From contig CAICTM010000214.1 of assembly GCA_903772945.1 (NCBI GenBank), positions 26,926 through 90,925 of the forward strand: a DNA stretch of 64,000 nucleotides, in the 5' to 3' direction. This document shows positions 39,301 through 50,214 of this stretch, one piece after another. The stretch comes from Seminavis robusta (taxonomy: Eukaryota; Bacillariophyta; Bacillariophyceae; Naviculales; Naviculaceae). The notes below the pieces were generated by a model that saw nothing but the letters and a program-made list of their open reading frames with translations, made no database searches and was not told the DNA's origin. Each line of letters opens with the position of its first letter. Positions within the stretch are counted from its first letter, which is position 1. The translations under genes were made by a program, and so were the position numbers.

Positions 39301-40644
39301 CATTCCAAGTGGGCCTCCATCCCCTCCAAGGACACAACGACGCGTCTGGGTTTCGACGTATTCGTACTGAGGAGGCAATGGATCTTCCAAGACGGTCGTT
39401 GACAAGGGACCGCCGGGGCAACGGTGGGTGACAACGCGGCCCTGCAGCGCCTGGACTGGGCGATTGGTGTATCCAGCTTCATTGGCAATCGTGGCATGCT
39501 TACAGGTTGAGATCTCAACGAAACAAAGGATGAGTTCGTAGAGACGATCAATCTGTGCCTTGGAGGCCTTCATGGGTGTATCCACCAAGGTCCAGTGAAC
39601 ACTCTCAGTACAGGGAGGCGTTGTGAGGCCTCCCCTGTAGCTGTACATGCCAGCATCAGACGCACCCAAGGCCGTATAGATGTTTGGGATCTGATCTTGC
39701 ATGATTTCATCACCGAGCGAATCCGCCAGCTGGTTCTTGGGCAACCCAGTGTAGTCATCAAAGACAACTTGGTCAGGCATGATGCCAACGGCAACGGCAG
39801 GGCACAGTTGCTTCATTTGTCTGGATTCCAGGACAGAGTTGCTGGTCCAGTTTCCACTGCCGTCGGGGTGAACGGCGCAGAACTCGTGTGCCTGCCGCGA
39901 AGCAGCATCCCACCCCTTGAGAAAGTGCTCAAAGACTGGGTTGTCTTGAGTTGAGTTTTGGTCGTTGTGATCAATAAACATGGCAAACATGGCAAAGGTT
40001 TCATCGGCGCTTTCCTGGTGGACTGCATGTGGATCTTCAGCTGTCCTTCTGTGGTGACTGTCCTCATTGTGGTGTTGCTCGTCATGCTTGTCTTCCTTGT
40101 GCAAGACATGAAGCTCTGCTGGATGGTACTTGCCGTCGACAGTGTGTTCGGAGGAGGTGTGGATATGCAACTGAACAGCCTTGTACCAAGTGTCCTTGTT
40201 GGAGGGTGTCTTCATTCGCCCAAGACTGCAGTGAGCATGGTGCTTGACTCCCACCATAACTCCGTTGACAACAACCTTGAACTCCAAGTCCGCCCAAGTG
40301 CAAGTGCCTCCTTCAAAGTGGTATCCAGTCAGATCTGCATCACAACTGTCCCTGGTCTTGACAGGAACCACCACTGGGGACTGTCCAAAGCCTGTGGACT
40401 GGCCAATGCCACCACACTGATTGCCCGTGGGGACAACTTCCAGAGGGAATATCAAGTTGGGCCATTGCGAGGGACCCACACCAACAGCCGCATGTTGAGC
40501 CATGACCATGGCTTTGTTTCCTTGCCGAGAAAACAGCGGGGTTTCATAGTATGTAAAGAGCCCCCCACCGGCAGCAACAGAGCCAACCGTGGCGGCCACA
40601 GCGACCAGCAAGAGTCCAAACTTGTTGCTCATGTAGCTGATCAT
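36359..40644 (-). CDS. alpha-carbonic anhydrase fused to a CPA1 Na+/H+ exchanger
   Basis: Exon 1 is 40644-38757 and exon 2 is 38643-36359; the junction is phase 1 and falls inside the exchanger, so the fusion does not rest on this splice. The product is 1390 residues. A signal peptide (about 8-25) leads into an alpha-carbonic anhydrase domain (about 58-400) with zinc ligands H160, H162 and H179 (QLHIHTSSEH, AELHVLH) and the substrate-pocket motif GGLTTPPCTESVHW (338-351). A CPA1/NHE membrane domain follows from about 455, with FLPGLLFRDAY, SATDPVAVSALL, GESMINDGSAI (ND at 624-625) and VWGGLRGAVGIALAIALD. A cytoplasmic tail of several hundred residues includes a His/Gly-rich stretch (HGHGHGHGHG) and an acidic C-terminus. 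The anhydrase should face the lumen or outside and interconvert CO2 and HCO3- beside a proton antiporter. Whether the carrier prefers Na+ or K+ is not readable. Confidence 0.9.
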
Positions 40645-43600
40645 CGTTTAGCTAGCTTTGGTCTTGCTCTGATCAAAGGCAGAGTTTTAAGTTGGGATTG
40701 TATTTCCGAAATGAAGAAGCAAATGTTGTGGAGAGTATGGATTCAGCGCCGAAGCCCAAGCTACCGTAGGGTCAAGCAAAGACTTGGAAATTTGAAGAAA
40801 GGTATCGTAGCCGAGACTGAGAAGGATGCAGAGAAGGGTATGACGGTGGCCGATCTCATCAGGTCACTCTCTCAGTGGCAAGATCTGGATTGTATGACGT
40901 GGGCACCTGAGCTGCACCTGTTTACTGTCAAACTACTTACTCTAGTACTCGCCTCCACCGTACGAGGGGGGTGACGTGGTCTACCATGACATCATAGAGG
41001 CCATGGCTCCCGGTCTGCAACTGTGGTTCAAAGTCTAAATCCATTACAGTCGTATTTGCACTTGGTGTTCTCAGTTGACGTCGCTTGTCGCTTGCAACTT
41101 TCGACGACTTTGGACTTGGTACAGTGTAGGCCATTCCTTTGAGTCTTTCCCTGCCTCCCAAAAATAAGGAAAGGAATCGAATCATTTCACTAGGGACTCA
41201 CTTACTCAGATTAGTATCAAGTACGGGCTCTTGGCTGTTTCATTCACGCGCAGGACTGGTGAGTCACTTCCAAAGTGTTTTGAGTAGTTGGGGAATTTTC
41301 TCAAATGCCAGGAAGATACTGTTAAAAAGTGGCCTGCCCAACTAAGCTTTGAGTCACCAACGGCTCCAACAGCCCTACCGGTACAGCGTAGCTGAGTCAA
41401 GAAAGATCTTGGGATCTTATGCGCTCGCAAGATGGAGCTCCTCTCTCCTACAAGTCAAGTCTTATTGTTGGAGCACCTGGGATTAGGAGCTGATAAAGCT
41501 TTTAAATCCTAGGGAATAGATCCTGCAACCTGTTCGTCGAGCATCTTCTTGAACCGGTACGAGTACCAACCTGTACAGAGAGTTCGATGGACAACTGGGA
41601 CAAGGAATGCAGTTTCTGACCTAAAGACAGCCATGCTGACGATTCTGCTTCCGGGTAAGCGAACCGTAAACTTTATATTATTTATTATGAGTGTTTCTCA
41701 ATTCGCCACGTGTGGACGTTGAGAAACTGACGCCCAGTCAGGCCACGTAGTTTCTTCTCGTTGAAGGAAGGAAGCTTCACCACTTCTTCTGCTCCATCTT
41801 CTTCATGAGCTCTTCATGTATCTGATCTCGTTTCTTCCCTCAACCTCAACCACAAGCGTAAAGCGGAGTGTTTTCCTTCTTTCTGCTCTACTGACTTAGG
41901 TCAGTAGTAGCTAGCAGGCAGCTTTTGTTGTCAAAGCAAGATGCACCAGGTTTGGTGCCCGTGGCAGAACTGTTTCCGTTGTCTTCAGAACGCTTCTTGC
42001 TTCTTGCGCTGCCATGCGAATTTCTTGTTTAAACCAGTAGGAATAGCTTTCGATGGTGGCTACAGGTTCAATGAAACCTCCTCTTTGAAAAGCTGAAGAA
42101 GTTGAAGAAGCTGAATTGTTAAAAGTGCCTGCTCATTTCTACTTCTAGAGTATCGTTCCCTTGGGTACAGGAACATACTGGTGCCCTGGTGCGCACCATT
42201 CCTGGGCAGGCGATATCATGAAGGCTACAGCGTCAAGCAGGGGTTTGTCGGCAGCCAAGTTTGGGAGATCACGAATTTTGATGATGCAGCCATTTCTTGT
42301 CTACATCAGAAAGAATAGTGCCCGCTTGTTGGCTGCTGTCAAAGACAAACTGACTGCATCTTACGTCTAGCTAGCTAGATTTGATAAGCAATGTGTTTAA
42401 CTTCTAAAAAGCATTGAGATCACGTCTCTACCAAAGAACATGGTATCTTGTATAAATGGGCTCAACAAGAACAAGTCCAGAAGGCCATTTACACCACCAC
42501 TTTCGGGTGCAAGGAGACACCCAGGCACCCAGGAGTGCGTTGGGTCGTAACAAAGAATCTATCTAAGGGTTCGCAGCATTAGCAGCAGCGAGTTTTTTAT
42601 TTGCTATTGCGCTTCCTCGCACTGCATCGCAGGTGCTCTCATTGCACCGAAAAGGGTATCAGTACGGGTCACCGACTCTGTATCCATTCACTCCTGCACC
42701 TTGCCTTGCCGGCTCTTGCTTTGTTTGATACCACAAGGAAGCACACATGCCCTACTAAGCTTTGCTACCAACCGTGACACCCGCTTGTTGCGATTTGCCC
42801 AAACTGGAGGCAGCCATGTCACAAGTGGTACCGTCCACCGCCAGAAGTAGTAAGGTGTATTTATTCGTATTCCTCCCAAGGCTGGCCCCAACGATTCATT
42901 CCCCTTTGTTGCACATTGAAGTATGTTGTCAAAATTGCTCCATTCGATCGATCGCTCGAGGTTGGCTTTGTCTTCTGGACGGTCGGCATCCGAGGTGGTG
43001 AGCAATCAGTTGCGTTGCATTTCAGCACTTGTTGTAAGTACAGCTATTGTTGTACCAGGTCCCAGGTACTACAGTAGCTCGTAGATCTACATGGCCATGG
43101 TTGACACGTCGGATCACTTGATCTTGCCAACTGCCAACGACGACCGACCCAAAGTCATGTACTGTACCGGTGGTGTCGTAAATCCTGTTCCCCATCGACC
43201 CAAAATGGAACCGTAACCGGTACAGTAGGTACACTGTACACTACGTACTCCTACCAGATCCAGTAGCCTTGTACGAAAGAGAAAAGATCTACTTTGACTG
43301 CTTTGGTCATAGATGGATGAAAAGACCCATGATCATGTGAGAGGACTGTAAAGGATGACCTTTGGGAGAATCCAGAGACTTATTAACTTAGCTCGCAAAC
43401 AGTCCGAGAGCTCTTTGCCACTGGTCACATTTTGACCATGACGAAAAGAGGAGAAATCCTCTTGGGATCCTCAATTGTGATGTCAAGCCTCATCAATTAA
43501 GAGGCTCCATCCATTACCAGTAATGAAGCAATGATCAACACAATTGAGCATCGGATTTGACTAGTCACAACCAAGGCATCGACAGAGGACACCAAGACAC

Positions 43601-43770
43601 TCTCTCTTTTTGGAGATAGTCTTGAATGAAAATTTTCTTCTCTTTGGTTAAAGCATTGCTATTGTTGGTTGCTGCGATTCGATTCCAACAATCGGATTAA
43701 GACCTTGGGAGGGGGTATCAAAAAGAATTTCTTGACCATTTCTTTTTGGATAGAGGTTGGCAAATAGGTC
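40645..43770. other. gene-poor region, 3.1 kb
   Basis: This is the largest gene-free stretch outside the transposon. Frames at 40717-40974, 42161-42370 and 42688-43005 have no domain. It contains a hairpin at 41693-41727 (GTTTCTCAA/TTGAGAAAC around a CACGTG-bearing loop) and a GGTACC/ACCGGT cluster at 43041-43262. No transposase, tRNA or rRNA was recognised. Confidence 0.5.
41693..41727. repeat. inverted repeat with CACGTG in the loop
   Basis: GTTTCTCAA (41693-41701) pairs with TTGAGAAAC (41719-41727). The 17-nt loop contains CCACGTGTGG, and GGCCACGT recurs about 20 bases downstream. Confidence 0.5.
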
Positions 43771-46047
43771 ATGTCATCCTCTTCCAAGAAGCCTGGGCAG
43801 AGTGGCAGTGGCAGTGGCAGTGGCAGTGGCAGTGGCGGAGGGAAGAAAGCGAGTAAAAGTCTTCTTGATGACAGCAGCGAGGAGGAAGAAATTGTAGAAG
43901 AAACAGCCACCGGTCCCATTTTAAGAGCATCTTCCATCACTGGCGCCTCCAGGACAAGCCATCGAGGCAACCTAGGCACAAATAGTTCCCACCGCACTAC
44001 TGCCACCAGCACTGGTATAAGACGTTCAGGGACCATCGAGGATAAAACTCGAAGGAGTCTGTCACCGAAAGCTCCAGGGATCAGACGATCTGCTACTACT
44101 GAATATAGTCCTGGTGCCTCTCTGGCTGCTGTCGGCGCCATGGCAGGTGCGACCAGTACCAGCAGAACTTCAACCTCGTCTCCTTTCATGAGGAGAGGAA
44201 TTTCAGCTCAAGGAAGAGTTTCTCAAAGCAAGACGAATTTATTAGATGATGACAGTGATCTATCGGTCAGCGATGATGAGAAAGACAACATGGCAAAAGC
44301 CATGCAGCAAATGACAACCGCTCATCGGCAGGTATCACCCAAGCCTCATTCAGCTGTCATTGACATGGACTTTTTAATGAAGGACAAAAGTGAAAAGAGC
44401 CAAAAAAAGACCACATTCGCTCCTCAACCAGACCCTGTCTTTGCCTTTAATGATCCACTGGCTCCTCCCAAGTTCTTGCAACAGGACTTTTCTTTGGGAG
44501 TGGCCACTGTGGACTTGAACATGGATCGAGACGATTTTCAAGAACCAGGTTCTGCTCATGGTTCTCCCATCAGGGTACTTACCAAAGATAAAACCTCACC
44601 AGTGAATCCCACCAAGAAAAGTGGGTTTGCCATGCCCTTTGCGAAATTCTTTGGAGGAAAGTCGTTGAGAGACTCCCTTTTTGGAGAATCAAGCAATCGA
44701 AAAGAAAGATTGGGCAGCACTGTCCTTGCAGGCTTTGGAGAAAAGTTTCAGGTCGATCAAAGTGTCAACCTCATGGACAGAGAAACAGGCGCAAAGACAC
44801 CGTATCGAAGGAGTGGACAGCAACGGCGAAAGTCACGCCAGAGTCAAAGTGGACTTGGTTTCGGAGACAGTTTTCCCAATCTGGGCCGTGATTCCATTCT
44901 CGCAAAAGATAGGGGAAGGACGTTGCGAGCCAGAACAGTGGAGTGTATCCTCATCTTTGTTTTGCCTATTTTGCTCGTTGCCATTTTCGTCCCGGCAATC
45001 ATACACTTGGTCTGGCCAAAGCTGCAAGAGTCCAAGATTCCACATGCATCCCGCAGTCCCACTGCTGCCCCAACAGATTCCCTCGCTCAGGAGGGAACAA
45101 CTCCTGCTGCTGCTGAATCGGCTGTCGATGCAGCTGTTGGAGCCTTGGTGCCACAAGATAATGCAACCAGTGCACTACTGGATCTCCTTGGAGACGGAGC
45201 ATCCGCTGGTGCGGACGCGCTTACAAAGTCCTTCAAGTCAGGGAATAACAAACAGCCACTGGGGCAGAACGGCCCAAAAGCCAACAATGCAAGCAACTTT
45301 ACAGTTCCAGGTCCTTTTCAGTACAGTGGAGGAACCAATTTCACAAACATAACACATACACACCCAGCAACTCATCCTCCTGGACTCTCCATGGCCAACG
45401 ACGAACGTTGGCTAACCTTGAAAGGTTTGATTGTACGATCAGGGTTAAGCAGTGAAGATGACTTTTACAATCTGCAATCGAGTGCTTACAAAGCCTTAGA
45501 ATGGATCGTGACGTTTGACAAGACTTTGGACAAATTCTCCAGTGATACAGCTTGGTCACTGCTGGAAAACTACGCATTGGCCGTGTTCTATTTTGCCACC
45601 CACCCCAACGCAAACCCAAGTGACGCCAGTAAGCGTACAACTCGGGTCACATCCCACAGCAAGAAAGATGGTGGGATTGATTGGATCCACCAGACAAACA
45701 AAAAGGTTTGCCATTGGCATGGTTTACATTGTAATCACTTGCATCGTGTTGTTTCCATGAATTTGACTCGAAGTTCTTTGAGAGGTACTCTGCCATCCGA
45801 ACTGGTGGGCCTGAGTCATCTTATCGACCTCGATCTCAGTCGAAACCATATCGCAGGGACAATCCCTCCAGAATGGAGCCAATTATCGTTTTTGAAGCTA
45901 CTGACACTCGCAGACAACGAGTTGGAAGGCCCGATTCCGGAGACATGGCAGGCACTGGGCGAACAGATGGACATGCTGGATCTGAACCAGAACGAACTGT
46001 CAGGAACGATAGCTGGCATTGATCCGTGGTCAGGCGAAGAAGATTAA
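43771..46047 (+). CDS. single-pass membrane protein with extracellular leucine-rich repeats
   Basis: A single-exon gene of 758 residues. It starts with a Ser/Gly tract encoded by a GGCAGT hexanucleotide repeat (about 43799-43836) and a long Ser/Thr/Arg-rich cytoplasmic-type region with several R-R-S/R-R-K-S sites. One transmembrane helix follows (about 390-415, ILIFVLPILLVAIFVPAIIHL). The outer part has a Ser/Ala/Pro-rich stalk, N-glycosylation sites, and a region ending K-V-C-H-W-H-G-L-H-C that is typical of the cap before plant-type LRRs. Three to four LRRs close the protein (LRGTLPSELVGLSHLIDLDLS, IAGTIPPEWSQLSFLKLLTL). There is no kinase domain. N-in single-pass LRR proteins are common in diatoms; a role in adhesion or sensing is inference. 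Confidence 0.87.
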   Translation: MSSSSKKPGQSGSGSGSGSGSGGGKKASKSLLDDSSEEEEIVEETATGPILRASSITGASRTSHRGNLGTNSSHRTTATSTGIRRSGTIEDKTRRSLSPKAPGIRRSATTEYSPGASLAAVGAMAGATSTSRTSTSSPFMRRGISAQGRVSQSKTNLLDDDSDLSVSDDEKDNMAKAMQQMTTAHRQVSPKPHSAVIDMDFLMKDKSEKSQKKTTFAPQPDPVFAFNDPLAPPKFLQQDFSLGVATVDLNMDRDDFQEPGSAHGSPIRVLTKDKTSPVNPTKKSGFAMPFAKFFGGKSLRDSLFGESSNRKERLGSTVLAGFGEKFQVDQSVNLMDRETGAKTPYRRSGQQRRKSRQSQSGLGFGDSFPNLGRDSILAKDRGRTLRARTVECILIFVLPILLVAIFVPAIIHLVWPKLQESKIPHASRSPTAAPTDSLAQEGTTPAAAESAVDAAVGALVPQDNATSALLDLLGDGASAGADALTKSFKSGNNKQPLGQNGPKANNASNFTVPGPFQYSGGTNFTNITHTHPATHPPGLSMANDERWLTLKGLIVRSGLSSEDDFYNLQSSAYKALEWIVTFDKTLDKFSSDTAWSLLENYALAVFYFATHPNANPSDASKRTTRVTSHSKKDGGIDWIHQTNKKVCHWHGLHCNHLHRVVSMNLTRSSLRGTLPSELVGLSHLIDLDLSRNHIAGTIPPEWSQLSFLKLLTLADNELEGPIPETWQALGEQMDMLDLNQNELSGTIAGIDPWSGEED
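43799..43838 (+). repeat. GGCAGT hexanucleotide microsatellite encoding Ser-Gly
   Basis: AGTGGC units repeat about six times and translate to alternating Ser-Gly at residues 11-22 of the LRR protein. Length variation between alleles would stay in frame. Confidence 0.9.
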
Positions 46048-46233
46048 GCTTAGCCGTAATTCTGCCTCCAGAATCAGCGCAACTAATGTAGGACGCAACA
46101 AAGTCCATCCATAGGATTGCCTCCTTGTAAGGGGAAATGCTGCTGTCCCCGACTCGACTCGAGTGGCTGGGCGTGATGCTCCGTGGCAGGGCATAGCTCT
46201 GCCATGATAAGAACTCTTCTGCTTCGACGAATC

Positions 46234-49200
46234 TCATACCGGCAGGCTATGCTTCGTATTGATTAGCATGTCAATTCGATCTGCTTTCAGCTGAGCCCCA
46301 CAAGATCGATACAGATGCAATGCCTTGGTAAGATAGTTGTTGGCGTCTATCCATCTCCCGGCAGCTTGCAGCATGATACCTGCCTTCTCGCAGGCCAAAG
46401 CATGCTCCAAGCTAAAACCTTCGCGTTCGGCGTAGATAATACTCTTGTCATAATACAACAGCGCGGTTGAGTATCGGCCATGACAAAACTCCTGTTCGGC
46501 TTTGAGTAGGTGAAGCTTGTTCACTACGTTGTTTGGGCAGTGAATCATTAATGAGTTCAACCTCTTGACGATCCTTTCAGCCTCCGCAATCTTTGATGAC
46601 CTTGCACGGCCAGACGAGACTCTGGAGAGATCGAGGGAGACGAGACCCCTCAAGAACGTGTGGTAGGTGGTGAAGAATGGAATCAGAAAATCCTTAAAGC
46701 CTCCTTTGTTTGTGCGATAGAGGCGATCGGCTGCATCATAATCGTTCAGCAGAGTTGCCAACATAAACTTCAGGTGCAGGATGATTGACGCAATGGTCTT
46801 AACGTTCTCCGCTTTCAGTTGCGCCAGCTTTTCCTCTTCATTGAAGGAATCCCCTGTCAGCTTCAATGCGTCTCTTGCACACCCTTGCATATTCTTACAG
46901 AATTGAAGGGCACAAGATGTGACAGTCAACACTTTCAGTTGTCCGTAGGCAACACAAAGGCGTTCGATCTTCACTAGGGCAGTCACCACTTCATCAAATG
47001 GATCTCCAAAGAAGATCCGAAAGAGATTATGAAACGCAACTGAAACCATTGCGATCTGAATGCGACAAGAGCCGCGACAACGCCAGTGAGAACATCCAGT
47101 AGCAGACATACAATAGCAATGCTGTCATGCAGCAGTATTTCTGACCTCGGTATCTCCATTGCGGAGAGCAAGTTGGTGGCAGTCCATGATCGGACCAAGC
47201 ATACAGCGCCAAGGAGATGCCACCGTCTGAATAGAGACCCAGAAAAGGTAACGAACTTTGGCCTCCAGCTGGTTTGAAGGATACTTCTGCGAGAGAGTGA
47301 TAGCCAAGTTTCCGAAGCGGGCAGCATCATCCACTTCTCCAAGTCTTACCTAATGAAAATAGACGATTCCAGCGAGGAAAGTGCGTGAGGTGGGGGCGAA
47401 CACACACTGGTTCTGTATAGAAGGCACTTACAAGAGTCACGCTGTACATAACGAAAGCAATGGCCGCTGGTAGCACGAATGGCAGTGTCAGCTCTGGTCA
47501 GGTCAGGTCGGCCAACGACATCGATAACATTCCAATCTTACCGATAGGGCTCAGACCGTACTTCAGTGTTAGGTTGACAAGCTTTAAAGCCGGCAGTCCG
47601 GATTCGTCCAAGTTACGCATTGCAAGCAAAGAGAACATCAGATAGATGATCTGCATCGATGCCAATACTCGTGGGTCAGTAAGTTGTGGAAGGGCCAGAA
47701 TGTCTTCTTCGGTTTTGTTCCTGAGTGCTCTCTTTGTCATGTACAACTCCAAAAGAACCCGAATTCTCCCAAAGCGCCTCGGAAAAGGCTCATCCAACAT
47801 GCCCAACACGTCCAAGGTCAAATCCAAGCCTTCCCGTATTTTGCCCAATGACCCACATGCAACGATCTGTGTCATCAGGACCCGAGTCTTGTCGGTAACA
47901 GACCTTGCATTCGCCACCACCACTTTTGTCCAAACATTCAGCATGTCATGCTTTCCAGTGCAATAAGCGAGTTCTGCCCCCGTGCTGTGCAAATCAAGGC
48001 TAAGACCATACTGATCCCGCCAAGGACGGGGGTTCAGCAGCTCTATACCCAACTCGGCATACGAAAGCGCTGTGCCGAATGCTGAAGCCTTCGATGCTTC
48101 CCTGCAGGCACGTAGGAAAAGCCTGGCACAATCATCCCGTTCACCTTCATCGATGCTCTCTACATGAGCTAGACCGCACTTGATTTGATCGACAATCAGA
48201 ATAACGTTGGATTTCACCGTCTCCGTGGGCCACTGCTTTCGCAGCGACCTTCCAATCTCAAGGTGATACCCTGCTTTTTCCTCTGGTAGGATCAACGAGT
48301 AACACGCTTCCCTGTGTTTGTCGTGTCCCCAATGCCCAGTGCCTTTCTCAGAATCATACGTGACGAAGCCCTTGTTTTTGGCCAGATCGAGCGCCAAGGA
48401 TACCTGAGCTGGAGTAAAGGCACTCGCGTGACACAAAACATCTCGTGAGATATTGGTCCCCAGACACGCTGCCACCTTCATCACCTCCATAACATCGGTA
48501 GGAACTAGTAGTTCTTTCATTTTTCTGGCCAACAGTTGGATTACCAATTCATCCAGTTGGCCGTCGGTCGCTGACGGGAGTGTGAGGAGAAGTGCTGCTT
48601 CATCCCAGATCCACTTGCCTGTTGATGGGTCCTTTGCAAGAATGTTCTCTTCCAGCAGAGTCTTGATGTATTGCTTGGCAAAGAAGACATTTCCACCGGT
48701 TTGTCCGTGAATGATGTAGGCCAATGGAAGACATTCTGAGACCCTGAGGTCCAAAACGCTGGAAACCATTTCCGACAGCGCATTGACGGACAAGTTCTGG
48801 ACTTGAATCTCAGTAATGACAGTGCCCATGTCCTCTATTTTCCGAAGCAAAACCGATAGATTGTCGTGGCAAGATACCTCATTATCACGGCAGGTAGCAA
48901 TTATCATCAATCCTTCCATAGTATCCAGAAGCAACGGATTCAAAAGACTGCTGAGGATCTCGAGTGAGCTTGGGTCTGCCCACTGGGAATGCAGACAGAA
49001 GGCTTGAGATATGCAAAAATAAAGTGGCTTTTGGTGACTGTTGACGAGCAACTTACTTGCAGATCATCCAGCAAGATTACCAGATTTCGATCTCTGCTGC
49101 TGATGGCCCGAAGAAAACGGCAAAATGCAGAAGCAAAGTATGCATGTCGTTCTGTACCAACCCCGACTTCAAAGGAAGGCCCGGAAGGGAGTTTTTCGTG

Positions 49201-49699
49201 ACAATTGATATCTTTGCTTTGGGTACCATCCATCAATTCTGACAGCCCTGGGATTGCTTCCAACAGAATATCCATATCGGGAGCCACAGCCTGGAGGACT
49301 GCCTTCCTTATAGGCTCAACCACGACGTCTCCACGTAGACAAGCCTGCTTGACAAACTCTTCCACTGCAGCTATAAATGGGGCATGTGGGGTCTGAATCT
49401 GATCAAATTTCCCTGCCAGGAAGAAACCCCAGTCTGTGTCACAAGGTAGGCGGAACATGAGAAAAACTCATTCATCCATCAAACGCTGCACACCTCCTCG
49501 TTCACTTACCATCTTCGACCCATGTTTTCATTGACTTGGCTAGAGCAGTTTTTCCAACTCCGGATCTGCCAGTTAAAAGGATGAGTTCTGGCTTGGAACC
49601 CGCCTTCCTTCGTCGTCTGTAGGCAGCCGTCAGCAACTTTCGCTGTTCTTCACGGTCATACAATTCAGAACTGAGATTCCAGTCGATTAGAGCCTCCAT
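46234..49699 (-). CDS. large AAA-type predicted ATPase, copy B (six exons)
   Basis: Exons (minus) 49699-49510, 49433-49057, 48982-47542, 47493-47432, 47349-47146 and 47055-46234 join in phase to 1031 residues. Walker A is GRSGVGKT and Walker B LVILLDDLQWAD, again cut by an intron after LDDLQ. The helical, TPR-like remainder aligns with copy A at 27861-31590 throughout (for example FFGDPFDEVV with IGNPISTVA, and LMIHCPNNVVNKLHLLKAE with SMVADCPETVTHKVYLLDAE). Three introns are shared in position and phase; two are private to each copy. Start choice: the frame extends to a TTG at 49735, but ATG 49699 precedes the ALIDWN...LYDREEQ segment that aligns with copy A. The donor of exon 5 (GAG|GTCAGA) is weak but is forced by the alignment. 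Confidence 0.85.
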
Positions 49700-49923
49700 C
49701 TTGCTTCTATTGGATTTGGGTATGACTGTTAGCAATGGTAGCTAGTAGTAGGTATAGTTATCCTCCTTTTCGTTATCATCAAGAGCATCCTGGACCACCA
49801 TCCTAGCCAATACGATCATGTTGAGAAACGAAAAATCATCATGAGACTGAAAGCAGATTAGGTGCCTCCACGAGTAAACTTTACACATTCGCTGGCTTCT
49901 GCTTTTATATTATGATTTTGTTT
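49700..49923. other. intergenic spacer before the transposon
   Basis: Short upstream region of the AAA ATPase gene. It contains TAGCTAGTAGTAGG and no gene. Confidence 0.4.
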
Positions 49924-49927
49924 TTAA

Positions 49928-49946
49928 GGACCCCACGCAACCATCT
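49928..49946 (+). repeat. left terminal inverted repeat
   Basis: 19 bases, 18 of which match the complement of 59395-59413; preceded by TTAA. Confidence 0.85.
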
Positions 49947-50214
49947 CACTGGGTCAGGTCAGATATTGGAGAATCGAGCTTTTCTCTAGTTTAGTGGTTA
50001 ATTTTAGCTCGACACCAGAACAGTCGCTCCTTACCCAAAAAGGAATTTTGAGAAGAGGGAATCTCGCACCTTAGGTGGCATCGAAAAACCAACTTTTCTA
50101 GCAAATTCGGCTTTGACAGTTAGAAGCGTTTGTATGTAACCAAATCGTTCGTGCTGGATCAGTTCAGAGATCAATGGTTTCCCCACAATAGACTCACTAT
50201 TTGACATAGGTAAC

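Noticed and set aside
39958-40974. A 338-codon plus-strand open frame opposite the carbonic anhydrase exon
   Set aside because: It is antisense to a well-supported exon, has no domain, and long antisense frames arise from codon bias.
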